A model generated the notes under the pieces. It was not told where the DNA came from and searched no databases. It saw only the letters and a program-made list of their open reading frames with translations. From the NCBI RefSeq assembly GCF_028473145.1, contig NZ_CP092370.1, positions 1,550,001 to 1,614,000 of the forward strand: a stretch of DNA of 64,000 bases. The letters run 5' to 3'. Origin of the DNA: Flavobacterium sp. CBA20B-1. Lineage in GTDB: Bacteria > Bacteroidota > Bacteroidia > Flavobacteriales > Flavobacteriaceae. The position numbers and the translations under genes are program-made. Below, in pieces: positions 1-9,652 of the stretch (within the stretch, counting starts at the first letter, position 1; every line of letters starts with the position of its first letter).

Positions 1-308
1 TGTATAAATTCATGAAGAAAGACGGTTCTAGAAACGATGCTTTTATAGACCGTTTGTTGTTTGCTGCAATGATTGAAGCCAGAAGTTGTGAGCGTTTCCG
101 CGTGCTTTCTGAAAATATTAAAGATGAAGAGTTGGCTAAATTTTATAGAGATTTAATGATTTCTGAGGCGGGACACTATACCACTTTTATAAAGTTTGCT
201 AAAAAATATACCGAACGAACCAATGTGGACAAGCGTTGGAAAGAATGGCTGGAATTTGAAGGACAATTGATTCAAAATTACGGTACAAAAGAAACCGTTC
301 ATGGATAA
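1..308 (+). CDS. miaE: tRNA-(ms2io6A37)-hydroxylase-like protein, 3' part
   Basis: C-terminal part of a MiaE-type non-haem diiron enzyme, which hydroxylates the modified adenosine next to the anticodon of some tRNAs. The reading frame is open to the left edge, so the true start lies outside the window; the ATG at 12 is probably internal. Diiron-ligand motifs are visible: Glu in MIEARSCERF and the ExxH in SEAGHY. About 100 residues are present of an expected total near 190. It ends directly before a strong hairpin terminator. Family assignment is by motif; the exact tRNA substrate is inferred from the family. Confidence 0.85.
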   Translation, partial: YKFMKKDGSRNDAFIDRLLFAAMIEARSCERFRVLSENIKDEELAKFYRDLMISEAGHYTTFIKFAKKYTERTNVDKRWKEWLEFEGQLIQNYGTKETVHG

Positions 309-310
309 AA

Positions 311-337
311 AAACACCTCAGTGCATCTGAGGTGTTT
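311..337. terminator. Bidirectional hairpin terminator
   Basis: Perfect 11-bp stem (311-321 with 327-337) with a 5-nt loop and A/T flanks on both sides. It lies between the convergent miaE and MORN-like lipoprotein genes; the stop codon of the latter is inside the stem. Confidence 0.85.
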
Positions 338-704
338 GTGTTTCGAAGGTTATTGAATCAATAAGTTGTTCGCTTTCATTAAACAAAAACCACGTACCTA
401 CTTTTGTCCATGAATTTTTAGTTGTAAAGCTTTTGCCTATTTCACTCATTTTTCCGTTTTTGTGGTATAAAACATCTACAGAATAGGGATAAAAATATTT
501 TTCTGACCTAAAAAGGGTTTCGTTATTGTAATATTTCCAAACACCTTTTTCTCGTCCGTACTTATCATATCTACCTTTAATTATATTTCTCTCGGTTTTT
601 GTGCCCGAAACATATTTCCACCTGCCAACTTCTACTCCATTTTTTTTCTGATTGATTTTGCAGGAAACAAGAAATACTACAAAAAACAAAATGGCTATCT
701 TCAT
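318..704 (-). CDS. MORN/YwqK-like lipoprotein
   Basis: A 128-residue predicted lipoprotein. The N-terminus is a hydrophobic signal ending in LVSC, so Cys15 should be the lipidated residue. The mature part has spaced G-x-W and NG-K motifs (GRWKY, GVWKY, HKNGKMSEIG, GTWFLF), as in MORN-repeat proteins and the YwqK family. It starts one base after the end of the M56 protease gene (705) and is probably co-transcribed with it. Function unknown; the MORN-like pattern suggests a small beta-sheet surface protein. Confidence 0.7.
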   Translation of the reverse strand: MKIAILFFVVFLVSCKINQKKNGVEVGRWKYVSGTKTERNIIKGRYDKYGREKGVWKYYNNETLFRSEKYFYPYSVDVLYHKNGKMSEIGKSFTTKNSWTKVGTWFLFNESEQLIDSITFETQTPQMH

Positions 705-2264
705 TTAGTTTTCAACTTCATTTAACGGTTGTTTTATCTTGATTTTTATAGGCATGGTAAATGTAGATCGCACCACTTTTCCTTCATGTTCTGCAGGCTG
801 CCATTTAGGCATTGTTTTTAAAACCCGAATGGCTTCGTTAGACGCTTCTTCATTACCGCCACCAACTGCTAAAATATTGGAAAAACTACCATCTTTTTCT
901 ACAATAAATTTTAATCTGGTTGAAATTAATGTATCGTTTGAGTGAATCGTTTCAGAATTAAAAGATGTAATAAAATTATCAAAGAAAGACCTAAGACCTT
1001 CTTTAGGTTGTGCTTTTTTATCTACAAAAGTGTGCAGTTGTTCACCATCTTGATTAGCTGCGTTAGTAGCCGAATTCAATTCATTATTCCGGTTATCGGT
1101 TTGCTCCTCGGCTTTAATTTCTTCTAATCGAAAGGTAAAATTTTTATTTTCTTGCAGAACCCCATAACGGTTGTAAATAGTAACTTGTTGTTCTGGACTA
1201 ATCACGTAGTAATACACCAATTTGTCTTTCGGATTGTAAAAATATCCTGAATTTTCTTTACCCTTGATATATTTCAAAATGATTATTTCTTGATCAACAG
1301 ACTGATTCGAACCATTTGGTGTTGCTTTGGTTTCTTTTAAAGTTGGTTTTTGAACTGCGTTTTCAATTACATTGGTTAGCGTATCTTCCATTTTTTTTAA
1401 TTCAGTTGCTTGCGCCTCCATTCCCACAAACCCAATGTAGGTTAGTAAAATAATAAAGGAGTAAAATACCGGTACCCAAATTTTTGCTTTTGTTTTGCTT
1501 TTCATCATAATAAATCGTTTTTTTAAATTTTTGAAATGTATAGCGCTGCTCAACGCTACAATTGGTTCGTTTTTGCTATAATAGTTTAAGATTAATTCTT
1601 GATATTGCTTCAGGTTGTTTGTTTGCTTTAAAGTAGCTTCATCTGCTAAAAATTCATGATTTTCTTGGATAAGTTTCTTATACTGATAGACAAATGGCTG
1701 AAACCAAAAAAAAACTTTTATCAACTCTATCAATAAAATATCAATAGTGTGTTTCTGTGTGATATGAGCTTGTTCATGCACTAAAATGGATTGGTTTATT
1801 TTGTTTTCATTCCATTCATTTGCATTTACATAAATACAATTAAAAAACGAGAAAGGTGAAGTTACTTTTGGATTCGTAATCACTTTACCATAAATGGTTT
1901 TAACCGCTATTCCGCTTTTATTCAATTTATTGATTTTTAATAAATTGAAAACAAACTTCATTAAAAAAACACTACAAACCAACAGATAAATTAGAGAAAT
2001 AACAGATAAATCTGCTGCAGAATGCTGCGTTATTTCAACTGGCAATTCTGAAATGCTTTCATAGACAAATTCTTTCGTTTTTACTACTGGATTTTCTGTT
2101 ACGAAAAACGTAAATTGAAACAAGGGAATCAGCAATGCTGTAAAAACAGCAATAAGCAAATAATACCTTATAAACACTAATGATTTTTTGTTTTCAAGGC
2201 TTCCTTTGTAAATCAACCAAAAAATAAACAATAAAAATGTTGATTTAAAAATATACAAAACCAT
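705..2264 (-). CDS. BlaR1/MecR1-type M56 metallopeptidase with C-terminal TonB-like domain
   Basis: Membrane-bound zinc protease of 519 residues. There are hydrophobic segments in the first 110 residues, the zinc motif HEQAH at residues 163-167, a further acidic ligand region (ENHEFLAD) about 35 residues later, and another membrane segment near 270. The last ~95 residues (RLKFIVEKDGSFS ... PIKIKI) resemble the TonB C-terminal domain, not the penicillin-binding domain of true BlaR1. It lies 2 bp after the BlaI-type repressor gene. In this family the protease removes the repressor when a signal is sensed. The TonB-like sensor end is common in Bacteroidota; the signal here is unknown. Confidence 0.85.
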   Translation of the reverse strand: MVLYIFKSTFLLFIFWLIYKGSLENKKSLVFIRYYLLIAVFTALLIPLFQFTFFVTENPVVKTKEFVYESISELPVEITQHSAADLSVISLIYLLVCSVFLMKFVFNLLKINKLNKSGIAVKTIYGKVITNPKVTSPFSFFNCIYVNANEWNENKINQSILVHEQAHITQKHTIDILLIELIKVFFWFQPFVYQYKKLIQENHEFLADEATLKQTNNLKQYQELILNYYSKNEPIVALSSAIHFKNLKKRFIMMKSKTKAKIWVPVFYSFIILLTYIGFVGMEAQATELKKMEDTLTNVIENAVQKPTLKETKATPNGSNQSVDQEIIILKYIKGKENSGYFYNPKDKLVYYYVISPEQQVTIYNRYGVLQENKNFTFRLEEIKAEEQTDNRNNELNSATNAANQDGEQLHTFVDKKAQPKEGLRSFFDNFITSFNSETIHSNDTLISTRLKFIVEKDGSFSNILAVGGGNEEASNEAIRVLKTMPKWQPAEHEGKVVRSTFTMPIKIKIKQPLNEVEN

Positions 2265-2266
2265 AA

Positions 2267-2632
2267 CTACTTATTTTTAAGTTCATCATCTATCAAATCG
2301 CGAAGTTTTTGTAATTCTTCTTTTGTTAACGAAGCATCTTTTGCAAAGAAAGAAGCAAACTGCGAGGTAGAATTATCAAAAAACTGTTTAATCATATTTT
2401 TCATTTGTTTTGAAAAATAGTTTTCCTTCTTTACAATTGCATAGTATAAACGAGTATTACCAATTTCGTTGTATCCCACAAAACCCTTATCAATTAATTT
2501 TTTTACAGTAGTTGCCACTGTTGTTTTTGCAGGCTTTGGATCGTTGTAACTATCAATTAAATCTTTAAGAACCACATCTCCGCGCTTCCAAATGTATTGC
2601 ATGAGTTGTTCTTCGGCTGCTGTTAACTTCAT
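2267..2632 (-). CDS. BlaI/MecI/CopY-family transcriptional repressor
   Basis: A 121-residue winged-helix regulator. The N-terminal part (TAAEEQLMQYIWKRG, then KPAKTTVATTVKKLIDKGFV) matches the BlaI DNA-binding fold; the C-terminal helices form the dimer and cleavage region. It is the first gene of an operon with the M56 protease, the usual pairing in which the protease inactivates the repressor. Overlapping inverted repeats just upstream (2645-2670) are a plausible self-operator. The regulated targets, beyond its own operon, cannot be told from the sequence; a beta-lactam role is not implied. Confidence 0.88.
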   Translation of the reverse strand: MKLTAAEEQLMQYIWKRGDVVLKDLIDSYNDPKPAKTTVATTVKKLIDKGFVGYNEIGNTRLYYAIVKKENYFSKQMKNMIKQFFDNSTSQFASFFAKDASLTKEELQKLRDLIDDELKNK

Positions 2633-2644
2633 ATTCTATATTTT

Positions 2645-2670
2645 TAGAATTAGTTCTACTAAATTAGAAC
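2645..2670 (-). promoter_or_regulatory. Candidate BlaI-type operator
   Basis: Three alternating half-sites form two overlapping palindromes: TAGAA-N4-TTCTA (2645-2658) and GTTCTA-N6-TAGAAC (2653-2670). They lie 13-38 bp upstream of the repressor start codon. On the minus strand TAATTTAG inside the site resembles the -7 box TAnnTTTG, so binding would block transcription. Inferred from position and symmetry. Confidence 0.5.
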
Positions 2671-2716
2671 AATATTTTAAATAAAAAAACAGTATGCGTG
2701 TTTTTTTATTTAATTT

Positions 2717-3169
2717 CTATTGCAATCGTTGCACTACTGTTTTACCGCTGCTGTCGTGTCCGTTGTTTAAATTAATATTTAGTTGCAGGTACGAATTCAC
2801 TGGTTTGTTACCGATTTTTGCAGGTATCCATTGGTTTGATTGTTCCACAATTTGTTTAATTGCGTCGTTGCATATGCTTACATCTGCCTTCACAAAATCA
2901 ACTTTTGCAACTTTTCCTTTATCTGTAACCAACACATCTATAAGAAGCGTAGCATCTTTTCCTTTCATTGAACCACGCTTGCATTTTCGGGTACCATCTT
3001 CAATTTGCTTTAATAATACTTGATAGCCACCACGGTATTTCGCCATTACATCTACATCTCTATAAACTGGAATTTCTCTGTAAACGGTGTCGTTTTTAAT
3101 TGATTGCTGTGCATGTGCAAAAAGCGTGAAGAATGTACAAAAAAGTACATAGAAGAGTTTTGTTTTCAT
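2717..3169 (-). CDS. Secreted TonB C-terminal-domain-like protein
   Basis: About 150 residues starting with a signal peptide that ends in FAHAQ. The start at 3169 is chosen because a longer frame (to 3211) would put 14 residues in front of the signal peptide. The mature part (GGYQVLLKQIEDG ... DVLVTDKGKVAKV ... NQWIPAKIGNKPVNSYLQLNINL) follows the pattern of flavobacterial 'energy transducer TonB' domain proteins but lacks the membrane anchor and proline-rich spacer of true TonB. It lies upstream of, and on the same strand as, the BlaI operon. Function unknown. Confidence 0.65.
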   Translation of the reverse strand: MKTKLFYVLFCTFFTLFAHAQQSIKNDTVYREIPVYRDVDVMAKYRGGYQVLLKQIEDGTRKCKRGSMKGKDATLLIDVLVTDKGKVAKVDFVKADVSICNDAIKQIVEQSNQWIPAKIGNKPVNSYLQLNINLNNGHDSSGKTVVQRLQ

Positions 3170-3266
3170 AAGTTCTATATATTTCGGGCAAAAGTACAAT
3201 TTTGTTTCCAAACGATAAAATTTTAGTTTTCTGGCTTAGTTTCTTATTTTTGCTGAAAATTTTCCG

Positions 3267-4046
3267 ATGTTCAATTACAAAAATACCGCTATTCATTATA
3301 CTGATACCGGCAAAGGCAATGCAGTGGTATTGGTTCATGGTTTTTTGGAAAATGCCAGTATGTGGCAAAAAACAGCTAAGGAATTAGCAAAACGCTACCG
3401 TGTGATTACTGTTGATTTATTAGGACACGGTAAAAGCAAATGTTATGGTTACATTCATACGATGGAAGACCAAGCCGACATGCTTTTTGCTTTGATTTCG
3501 CACCTTCGCCTGCGAAAAATCTCTATTGTGGGGCATTCTATGGGCGGATATGTTGCTTTGGCTTTTGCTGAATTGTATCCTGATAATGTACGCTCATTGG
3601 TTTTATTAAACGCATCGGCACAGGCAGATTCAGAAGAGCGAAAAATTAATCGGGGGCGCGCCATTGAGGTGGTAAAAAAAAACAGCGATGCGTTTATACA
3701 AATGGCCACACGCAATTTATTTGATGATAAAGCACATAAAAAATTAAAAAAGGAAATAGCTTTTTTTACAACCCAAGCCTTACAAACTCCCGTACAAGGC
3801 ATTATTGCTGCTTTAGAAGGAATGAAAACCCGAATGGACCGCGAAGCTTTATTGCATTTTGGTCCTTATCCCAAATTGATGATTGCCAGCGAAAACGACA
3901 CCATTATTCCAATAAACGATATAAAGGAACAAGTTGAAAACGCAGATGTTTCACTTGAAATCGTGCCTGGCGGACATGTTTCAACCATTGAACAATTCCA
4001 TAAGGTGCTCGATATTTTATCCGCTTTTTTAAAGAAAAACGGTTAG
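3267..4046 (+). CDS. Alpha/beta-fold hydrolase
   Basis: A 259-residue alpha/beta hydrolase without a signal peptide. Visible are the oxyanion motif VLVHGFLEN (residues ~22-30), the nucleophile elbow GHSMGGY, the acid Asp in ASENDTIIP and the catalytic His in GGHVST near the C-terminus, so the triad looks complete. Substrate cannot be predicted; esterase, lactonase or haloperoxidase-like activity are all possible. Its stop overlaps by 4 bp the end of the convergent addB gene. Confidence 0.85.
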   Translation: MFNYKNTAIHYTDTGKGNAVVLVHGFLENASMWQKTAKELAKRYRVITVDLLGHGKSKCYGYIHTMEDQADMLFALISHLRLRKISIVGHSMGGYVALAFAELYPDNVRSLVLLNASAQADSEERKINRGRAIEVVKKNSDAFIQMATRNLFDDKAHKKLKKEIAFFTTQALQTPVQGIIAALEGMKTRMDREALLHFGPYPKLMIASENDTIIPINDIKEQVENADVSLEIVPGGHVSTIEQFHKVLDILSAFLKKNG

Positions 4047-6793
4047 TTTTCCGTTGCTTCAAATACCACATTTGGGTTTAAAATCTCGCTTAACAATTCC
4101 ACCAATTCATCTGTAAAATCGGTCAGTAACTCTTGCGTAATATACTCGTTAACTGTTTTATCTTCTTTCAAACCAAAAAGTAAATAACCCGATTTTCTAT
4201 TTTTAAAGGAGTAAATACCAGCTTGTATCGGCAAATTGGTTTTATCAAAATACATCAATCCGTATAATAACAATTGAATGGCTTTTTCAAATTTCACATC
4301 GCTGGCAATTCCATTGATTTCTGTTATTTGCACTTGATTTTGCTCTACTTTCCCGGTTTTGTAATCAATAATACGCAGCACATTGTTTCGAATTTCAATT
4401 CGATCGGCAATTCCAGATAATTTAATCGTATAGGGTAATTTTTGATGCGTTAAAACAGTTTCTAAGTTTTGCTCCAACCCAATGATTGCAACATCATCAC
4501 CTTTTTCTAACATCGATTTTTCAAGCATTAAAAAATGATACACATTGCGCTTTGCTACTTCAAAGGCCAAAAGATTTTTTCCGTGTTTATCTGCATTGTC
4601 GGAATAATTGATTTCAAACTGCTTGGCGATTTCCTCTTCGTAATCTTGCAGCATTCCATCAATCATAGCTATTGATAGCTTTTTACCCACAAATGGAAGG
4701 TATAAATTCTCTAAAGCACCATGAATAATGGTTCCTAAAGTATTAAGAGCTATGTTTTCTTCTACTTCGTCCACTTCTTTTATACCCAACACCCGTTGCA
4801 TATAAAATTGCATCGGATTGCGCAGATAATTGCCAAGTGCCGATGGAGAAAAACCTTTTCCACAAGCAATTTCTTTCAATCGCTCTTGCAATAAAGGTGA
4901 TTTTTCAATAAAAAGTGGGTCGGAAACAGTTTCAGGTGCTTTAGCAAAATAGTTGTGTATTTTCACCGAATGTTTAGGATGCGGATCTAAAGTTAATTGG
5001 GTGATGAATCGACTTTTTTCGCCAGCATCTAATCCCTCTGCATCAGAATTATACAACAAATAAATGTTTTTTGCCCGCAATAATAAATGATAAAAATGGT
5101 AGGTATAAATCGCGTCTTTTTCTTTAAAGGTTGGCAATCCCAATTCTACCTTTACATCGTGCGGAATAAACGAGTTTATTGATTTACCTGCTGGAAATTT
5201 ACCTTCGTTGACCGATGTGATGATTACATTTTCAAAATCTAACACCCTACTTTCCAAAACACCCATAATTTGCAAACCTTCTAAGGGTTCACCTTCAAAA
5301 GAAACCTCAGCCAAATCGGCAATTTGTTTGTAAATTGTTACTAATTGTTGTGCGTTTGTTATTACTTGATATTTTAACTGATAGTTTTTTATTTGGTTGA
5401 TTACTTGATGAAAAGCATATAAAAAGACCAATGAAACATCGTCTTTGGCTTCTCGCAAATGCAACCGAATTTTAAAAACCAGTTGTTCTATACGTTCCAA
5501 AATTTCGGGCACAGTATCTGTCCAAGGCATCGCAATTAGCTGCAACAAGTCGGTTGCGGTGCTTGAAGCATCCAACTTTTTAAATTCAAAAAAAGATAAA
5601 TTTCGTTTGTTGATTTCATCAACCATTGGTTTAGTAGCTGCAATATGCGCTACTAATGGATGCGACAACACATCTAACACCTCTTTATGGTAAAAAACAG
5701 CCTTGTTTTTACCGCGGTTTAATGCGTTTGTGTGCATTTTAAAAAACTTGCCAAAAAACAACTGCACAGGGTTCGATTTGCTGTCGTAACCCATCGTTAC
5801 ATTTAGCGAGCTAACTGTTTCAGGCAAAGCGTATAAAACCGGAATTAATAAATTTTCTTCCGAAAGAACCACAGCCGTATTTTGCAGATTTGGATTCTTT
5901 TTTTGCAATTCTTCTACAAGTTGCCCTGTGATTTTTGCCTGACCAACCGATTTGGGTGTGCTGATGATTTCGATGTTTTTATGTTGACCAAATTCATTAA
6001 CGATCCATTCATAAGGATGCGATTTGTAATAAGACCAATTTTGTTTGATACGGCGTGCAAAATATCCGGCTCCGTGGTCAAAATAGTTTAAAAAATGGGT
6101 ATCGGTATCCCAAAAAACCTTGCCCATTGCATTTTTCAGTAACTTTTGAATAATTTGCTCTTCTGCTTGATTCAATGCGTTAAAACCGGCAAAGTAGAAC
6201 ATTTTCGAACTGTTTTGCTGAATAAATGCATCGATGTTTTGCACCGCCAATCGATAGGCCATTCCTTGATAGCCGCAGTTAATTTCTAAAAGATGCTTTT
6301 GAAGTGCTTTATAATAAGCAGGCAGTTGGTTCCAAAAAGTTAAATACCGATTAATTAACAAAGTATGATCTTCGGTTTTAACCGACCAATGGTTTATGAT
6401 ATCGATTTCTTTTAAGTAATCAAAAACATGCGATGGCTTGAGCAAATAACGGTCTATTTCATTAAAATCTTGCAACAGCATTTTAGCCCAATTGCTGAAT
6501 TGTTCAAAATCTTGCTGCGCTTCTGTGACGGTTATTTCTTTATAAACCTCATAAAATTCTAATAAAAGTTCTACGCTGTTTAAAACATTTATCTTTGAAA
6601 GAGTATCTATTAAATCTTCAATACTGATAATTTCAGGTGCAAAAAAAGTTTGATTTGCTGCTTTTTTAAAACTTTCTAATAAAAACAAACGCGCTCTTTT
6701 ATTGGGCAAAACAATAACTACTGATGAAAAATCAACCTGATGGGTACGCACAATTTCTTGTGCCAATTTATCTAAAAAACAATGTGCTTCCAT
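4043..6793 (-). CDS. AddB-like PD-(D/E)XK exonuclease subunit
   Basis: A 916-residue protein of the AddB/RexB type found in Bacteroidota. The N-terminal region is helicase-like but inactive. The C-terminal third holds a RecB-like nuclease: SPSALGNYLRNPMQFYM, LGTIIHGALENLY, ADRIEI and IDYKTGK, with Asp and Lys of the catalytic core. With the AddA-like helicase-nuclease at 9653-12796, it should process DNA double-strand ends for RecA loading. Unlike many genomes, addB and addA are separated here by ompA and kbl, all on the minus strand. No clear four-cysteine Fe-S cluster set was noticed, unlike Bacillus AddB. Confidence 0.8.
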   Translation of the reverse strand: MEAHCFLDKLAQEIVRTHQVDFSSVVIVLPNKRARLFLLESFKKAANQTFFAPEIISIEDLIDTLSKINVLNSVELLLEFYEVYKEITVTEAQQDFEQFSNWAKMLLQDFNEIDRYLLKPSHVFDYLKEIDIINHWSVKTEDHTLLINRYLTFWNQLPAYYKALQKHLLEINCGYQGMAYRLAVQNIDAFIQQNSSKMFYFAGFNALNQAEEQIIQKLLKNAMGKVFWDTDTHFLNYFDHGAGYFARRIKQNWSYYKSHPYEWIVNEFGQHKNIEIISTPKSVGQAKITGQLVEELQKKNPNLQNTAVVLSEENLLIPVLYALPETVSSLNVTMGYDSKSNPVQLFFGKFFKMHTNALNRGKNKAVFYHKEVLDVLSHPLVAHIAATKPMVDEINKRNLSFFEFKKLDASSTATDLLQLIAMPWTDTVPEILERIEQLVFKIRLHLREAKDDVSLVFLYAFHQVINQIKNYQLKYQVITNAQQLVTIYKQIADLAEVSFEGEPLEGLQIMGVLESRVLDFENVIITSVNEGKFPAGKSINSFIPHDVKVELGLPTFKEKDAIYTYHFYHLLLRAKNIYLLYNSDAEGLDAGEKSRFITQLTLDPHPKHSVKIHNYFAKAPETVSDPLFIEKSPLLQERLKEIACGKGFSPSALGNYLRNPMQFYMQRVLGIKEVDEVEENIALNTLGTIIHGALENLYLPFVGKKLSIAMIDGMLQDYEEEIAKQFEINYSDNADKHGKNLLAFEVAKRNVYHFLMLEKSMLEKGDDVAIIGLEQNLETVLTHQKLPYTIKLSGIADRIEIRNNVLRIIDYKTGKVEQNQVQITEINGIASDVKFEKAIQLLLYGLMYFDKTNLPIQAGIYSFKNRKSGYLLFGLKEDKTVNEYITQELLTDFTDELVELLSEILNPNVVFEATEN

Positions 6794-6807
6794 TTGATAA
6801 AAATAAA

Positions 6808-6835
6808 AAAACGTCCCGACAAATCGAGACGTTTT
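6808..6835 (-). terminator. Terminator after ompA-like gene
   Basis: Twelve-position stem with one mismatch (6808-6819 with 6824-6835), loop of 4 nt, and T-run on the minus strand. It lies between the ompA stop and the addB start. Confidence 0.8.
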
Positions 6836-6856
6836 AAGGTATTATTTAAAAGTAAA

Positions 6857-8320
6857 TTATTTTACTAATTTAATTTCTGTACGACGGTTGTTTGCACGAC
6901 CGGCTGCTGTACTGTTATCGTCTATAGGACGTTTTGAACCAAAACCTTGAGAAGATAAACGGCTTGCAGAAATTCCTTTAGAAATTAAGTACTCTCTTAC
7001 TGCGTTTGCACGATCATTTGATAATGGGTCGTTAATCTTATCTGTTCCTGTGCTGTCTGTGTGACCTTCGATTGCAAATTTCGCATTCGGGAACTGATTC
7101 ATAACTCTAGCCATATTATCTAACACTTCGTATGATTTTTCTTGGAAAGTTGATTTACCTGTGTTGAACAAGATTGTTTTTCCGTAATCATTTAATTGTT
7201 TGATATGCTCTTCTTTTACTTCAGGACATCCTTTGTTTGATGCTGGACCAGCAACTTCAGGACACTCATCGTCTTTATCAAAAACGCCGTCACCGTCTGA
7301 ATCTGGCCAAGGACAACCGTTGTTTGCTTTTGGACCTGCTTCTTCTGGACATTCGTCTTGTGCGTCTGTAATTCCGTCACCATCTGTATCAGGACATCCG
7401 TTGAATTCAGCTAAACCTGGTACATCAATACAAGCATCTTGGTTATCAGGGATACCATCACCGTCTGTATCAGGACATCCGTTGAATTCAGCTAAACCAA
7501 ATACATCTGGACATTGGTCTAAATGATCAACCACACCGTCACCGTCTGAATCAGGACAACCATTGAATTGTTTTAAACCAGCAACTTCCGGACACTCATC
7601 ATATTTATCTAAGATACCATCATTATCTGTATCTTTTCCACCGAAACGGAACGTTACACCAGCTGTGTGTTGTAAATGGGTTGGTACAGAAATATCTTGG
7701 CCTCTTTCAAAGTTGAATAAATCATCTTGTCCATCTTCAAACTGATGTTTGTAGGTAGATGATAAGTTTAAACCAATGTTCTCAGAGAACCAAAATGTTA
7801 AACCTAAACCTCCGTTCACGTTTCCTGAAGATGCTTTTCCTAAGAATGCATATCCACCACCAACATGAATTGAAGGATCAAACCATTTAGAACCGATTAA
7901 TCCACCAATGCTGTAACGGAATTGACCATCAACACCATAGTACATTAAATCTGTTCCATCTACGCGTCTTTGACCATTAAAATCGCCGCCAATAACTCTT
8001 GAACCTTGTCTTTGCAAGTTGTCAAAACCATCGGCCATTACCATTTTTTTCATTTTGTTTACAGACCCTGTAATACCAAATGATACATTGGCACCTAAAT
8101 AACGAGATACGTTTAAAACAGAGGCAGATGGTAAAATACTCCAGTTATCTGTTTGGAAATATTGACCAAAACGATCAGGAAAGTCTGTTGCAACACTTGA
8201 ACGTCCACCGTCCAAAGCATTAACCCCCACGGTAATTGCCCATGGTTGATCAGCATTCTGTGCTTGCGTAGCTGTACCAGCTAATAGCAAAGCAGCTGCA
8301 AATACTTTTAATTGTTTCAT
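6857..8320 (-). CDS. OmpA-family outer-membrane protein with thrombospondin type-3 repeats
   Basis: A 487-residue porin. Signal peptide ends in ATQAQ; residues ~23-230 form a beta-barrel region rich in aromatic residues. About five calcium-binding TSP3 repeats follow ([27 protein letters not shown] and others, residues ~230-365), then a peptidoglycan-binding OmpA domain (IEGHTDSTG ... [12 protein letters not shown] ... NNRRTEIKL) to the C-terminus. This is the typical major OmpA of flavobacteria, anchoring the outer membrane to the wall. A consensus promoter lies upstream (8354-8384) and a terminator follows. Confidence 0.93.
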   Translation of the reverse strand: MKQLKVFAAALLLAGTATQAQNADQPWAITVGVNALDGGRSSVATDFPDRFGQYFQTDNWSILPSASVLNVSRYLGANVSFGITGSVNKMKKMVMADGFDNLQRQGSRVIGGDFNGQRRVDGTDLMYYGVDGQFRYSIGGLIGSKWFDPSIHVGGGYAFLGKASSGNVNGGLGLTFWFSENIGLNLSSTYKHQFEDGQDDLFNFERGQDISVPTHLQHTAGVTFRFGGKDTDNDGILDKYDECPEVAGLKQFNGCPDSDGDGVVDHLDQCPDVFGLAEFNGCPDTDGDGIPDNQDACIDVPGLAEFNGCPDTDGDGITDAQDECPEEAGPKANNGCPWPDSDGDGVFDKDDECPEVAGPASNKGCPEVKEEHIKQLNDYGKTILFNTGKSTFQEKSYEVLDNMARVMNQFPNAKFAIEGHTDSTGTDKINDPLSNDRANAVREYLISKGISASRLSSQGFGSKRPIDDNSTAAGRANNRRTEIKLVK

Positions 8321-8353
8321 AACTATTCAATTTTCTACTTTACGTAATTTTGA

Positions 8354-8384
8354 CAAAAATAAATTGTTTCAACGAATATACAAA
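8354..8384 (-). promoter_or_regulatory. Bacteroidota housekeeping promoter of ompA-like gene
   Basis: Reading the minus strand: TTTG (8384-8381), a 19-bp spacer, then TATTTTTG (8361-8354). This is a perfect fit to TTTG-N19-TAnnTTTG; a start site near 8347 would give a short leader to the start codon at 8320. Confidence 0.75.
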
Positions 8385-8423
8385 ATAATTTCTTGAAACC
8401 TTTAACATTTTTATAAGATTTTT

Positions 8424-9617
8424 TTAGATAACACCTAATTCTTTGCCTACTTGGGTAAATGCTTCTATGGCTTTGTCTAAATGTTCTTGGGTATGGGCAG
8501 CAGATAATTGCACACGAATACGCGCTTTATCTTTTGGAACCACAGGAAAGAAAAAGCCAATTACATAGATGCCTTTTTGTAACAATTTATCAGCCATTAC
8601 TTGGGATAATTTGGCATCGTATAACATCACTGGCACGATTGCAGAATCGCCATCAATAATATCAAAACCTGCTGCTTTCATTCCCTTTTTAAAATAATTG
8701 GTGTTCCATTCTAATTGATCTCTCAATTTGGTGTCTTTCTTTAATAATTCAAAAACTTTTAAAGATGCTCCTACAATTGACGGCGCTAAAGAGTTTGAAA
8801 ACAAATACGGACGAGAACGTTGACGCAAAATATCAATAATTTCTTTTTTGGCTGTGGTGTATCCGCCCATTGCACCTCCTAAAGCTTTTCCTAAAGTTCC
8901 AGTAATAATATCTACACGACCCATTACGCTTTTCGCTTCTAAAGTTCCTTTACCAGTTGCACCAATAAAGCCGGCTGCGTGGCATTCATCAACCATTACC
9001 ATCGCATCGTACTTATCTGCTAAGTCGCAAATTTTATCTAACGGAGCTACTAATCCATCCATTGAAAAAACGCCATCGGTCACAATTAATTTAAAACGGC
9101 GGCCATCGGCAACTGCTTGTTGCAATTGTTTTTCCAAATCTTCCATATTATTATTTTCGTAACGGTAGCGACCTGCTTTGCACAAACGAACGCCATCAAT
9201 AATCGAGGCGTGGTTTAAACTATCAGAAATAATACAGTCTTCGGCTCCTAACAACGGTTCAAAAACTCCGCCATTGGCATCAAAAGCAGCTGCGTATAAA
9301 ATGGTGTCTTCTGTTCCGTAAAAATCGGCGATTTCTTTTTCTAATTGTTTGTGAATGTCTTGTGTGCCGCAGATAAACCGAACAGACGACATCCCAAAAC
9401 CATGACTGTCTAATGCATCTTTTGCGGCTTGCACCACTTCTGGGTGTGATGATAACCCCAAATAATTGTTTGCACAAAAATTCAAAACCGTTTCGCCGGT
9501 GTTGATACTAATTTCGGCTCCTTGCGGCGATGTGATAATGCGTTCTTTTTTATACAAACCATTTTCTTTAATGGTGTCGATTTCGTTTTGCAAAAATTCT
9601 TTAATTGCTCCGTACAT
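8424..9617 (-). CDS. kbl: Glycine C-acetyltransferase (2-amino-3-ketobutyrate CoA ligase)
   Basis: A 397-residue PLP enzyme, the same length as E. coli Kbl (398). It cleaves 2-amino-3-ketobutyrate with CoA to glycine and acetyl-CoA, the second step of threonine breakdown. Visible: [15 protein letters not shown] start of the fold, the PLP-ring stack region [10 protein letters not shown], Asp in [10 protein letters not shown] and the Schiff-base Lys244 in GTLGKALGG. No threonine dehydrogenase gene lies nearby. Related alpha-oxoamine synthases (8-amino-7-oxononanoate synthase, serine palmitoyltransferase) share the fold, but motifs and length favour Kbl. Confidence 0.93.
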   Translation of the reverse strand: MYGAIKEFLQNEIDTIKENGLYKKERIITSPQGAEISINTGETVLNFCANNYLGLSSHPEVVQAAKDALDSHGFGMSSVRFICGTQDIHKQLEKEIADFYGTEDTILYAAAFDANGGVFEPLLGAEDCIISDSLNHASIIDGVRLCKAGRYRYENNNMEDLEKQLQQAVADGRRFKLIVTDGVFSMDGLVAPLDKICDLADKYDAMVMVDECHAAGFIGATGKGTLEAKSVMGRVDIITGTLGKALGGAMGGYTTAKKEIIDILRQRSRPYLFSNSLAPSIVGASLKVFELLKKDTKLRDQLEWNTNYFKKGMKAAGFDIIDGDSAIVPVMLYDAKLSQVMADKLLQKGIYVIGFFFPVVPKDKARIRVQLSAAHTQEHLDKAIEAFTQVGKELGVI

Positions 9618-9652
9618 AATTATATGATTTGTTTTGTTTAAAATTTGATGTG

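Noticed and set aside
7200..7745. Repetitive pattern, at first sight a CRISPR-like array or antisense gene
   Set aside because: It is the DNA of the calcium-binding TSP3 repeats of the OmpA-like protein; spacing and sequence follow codons.
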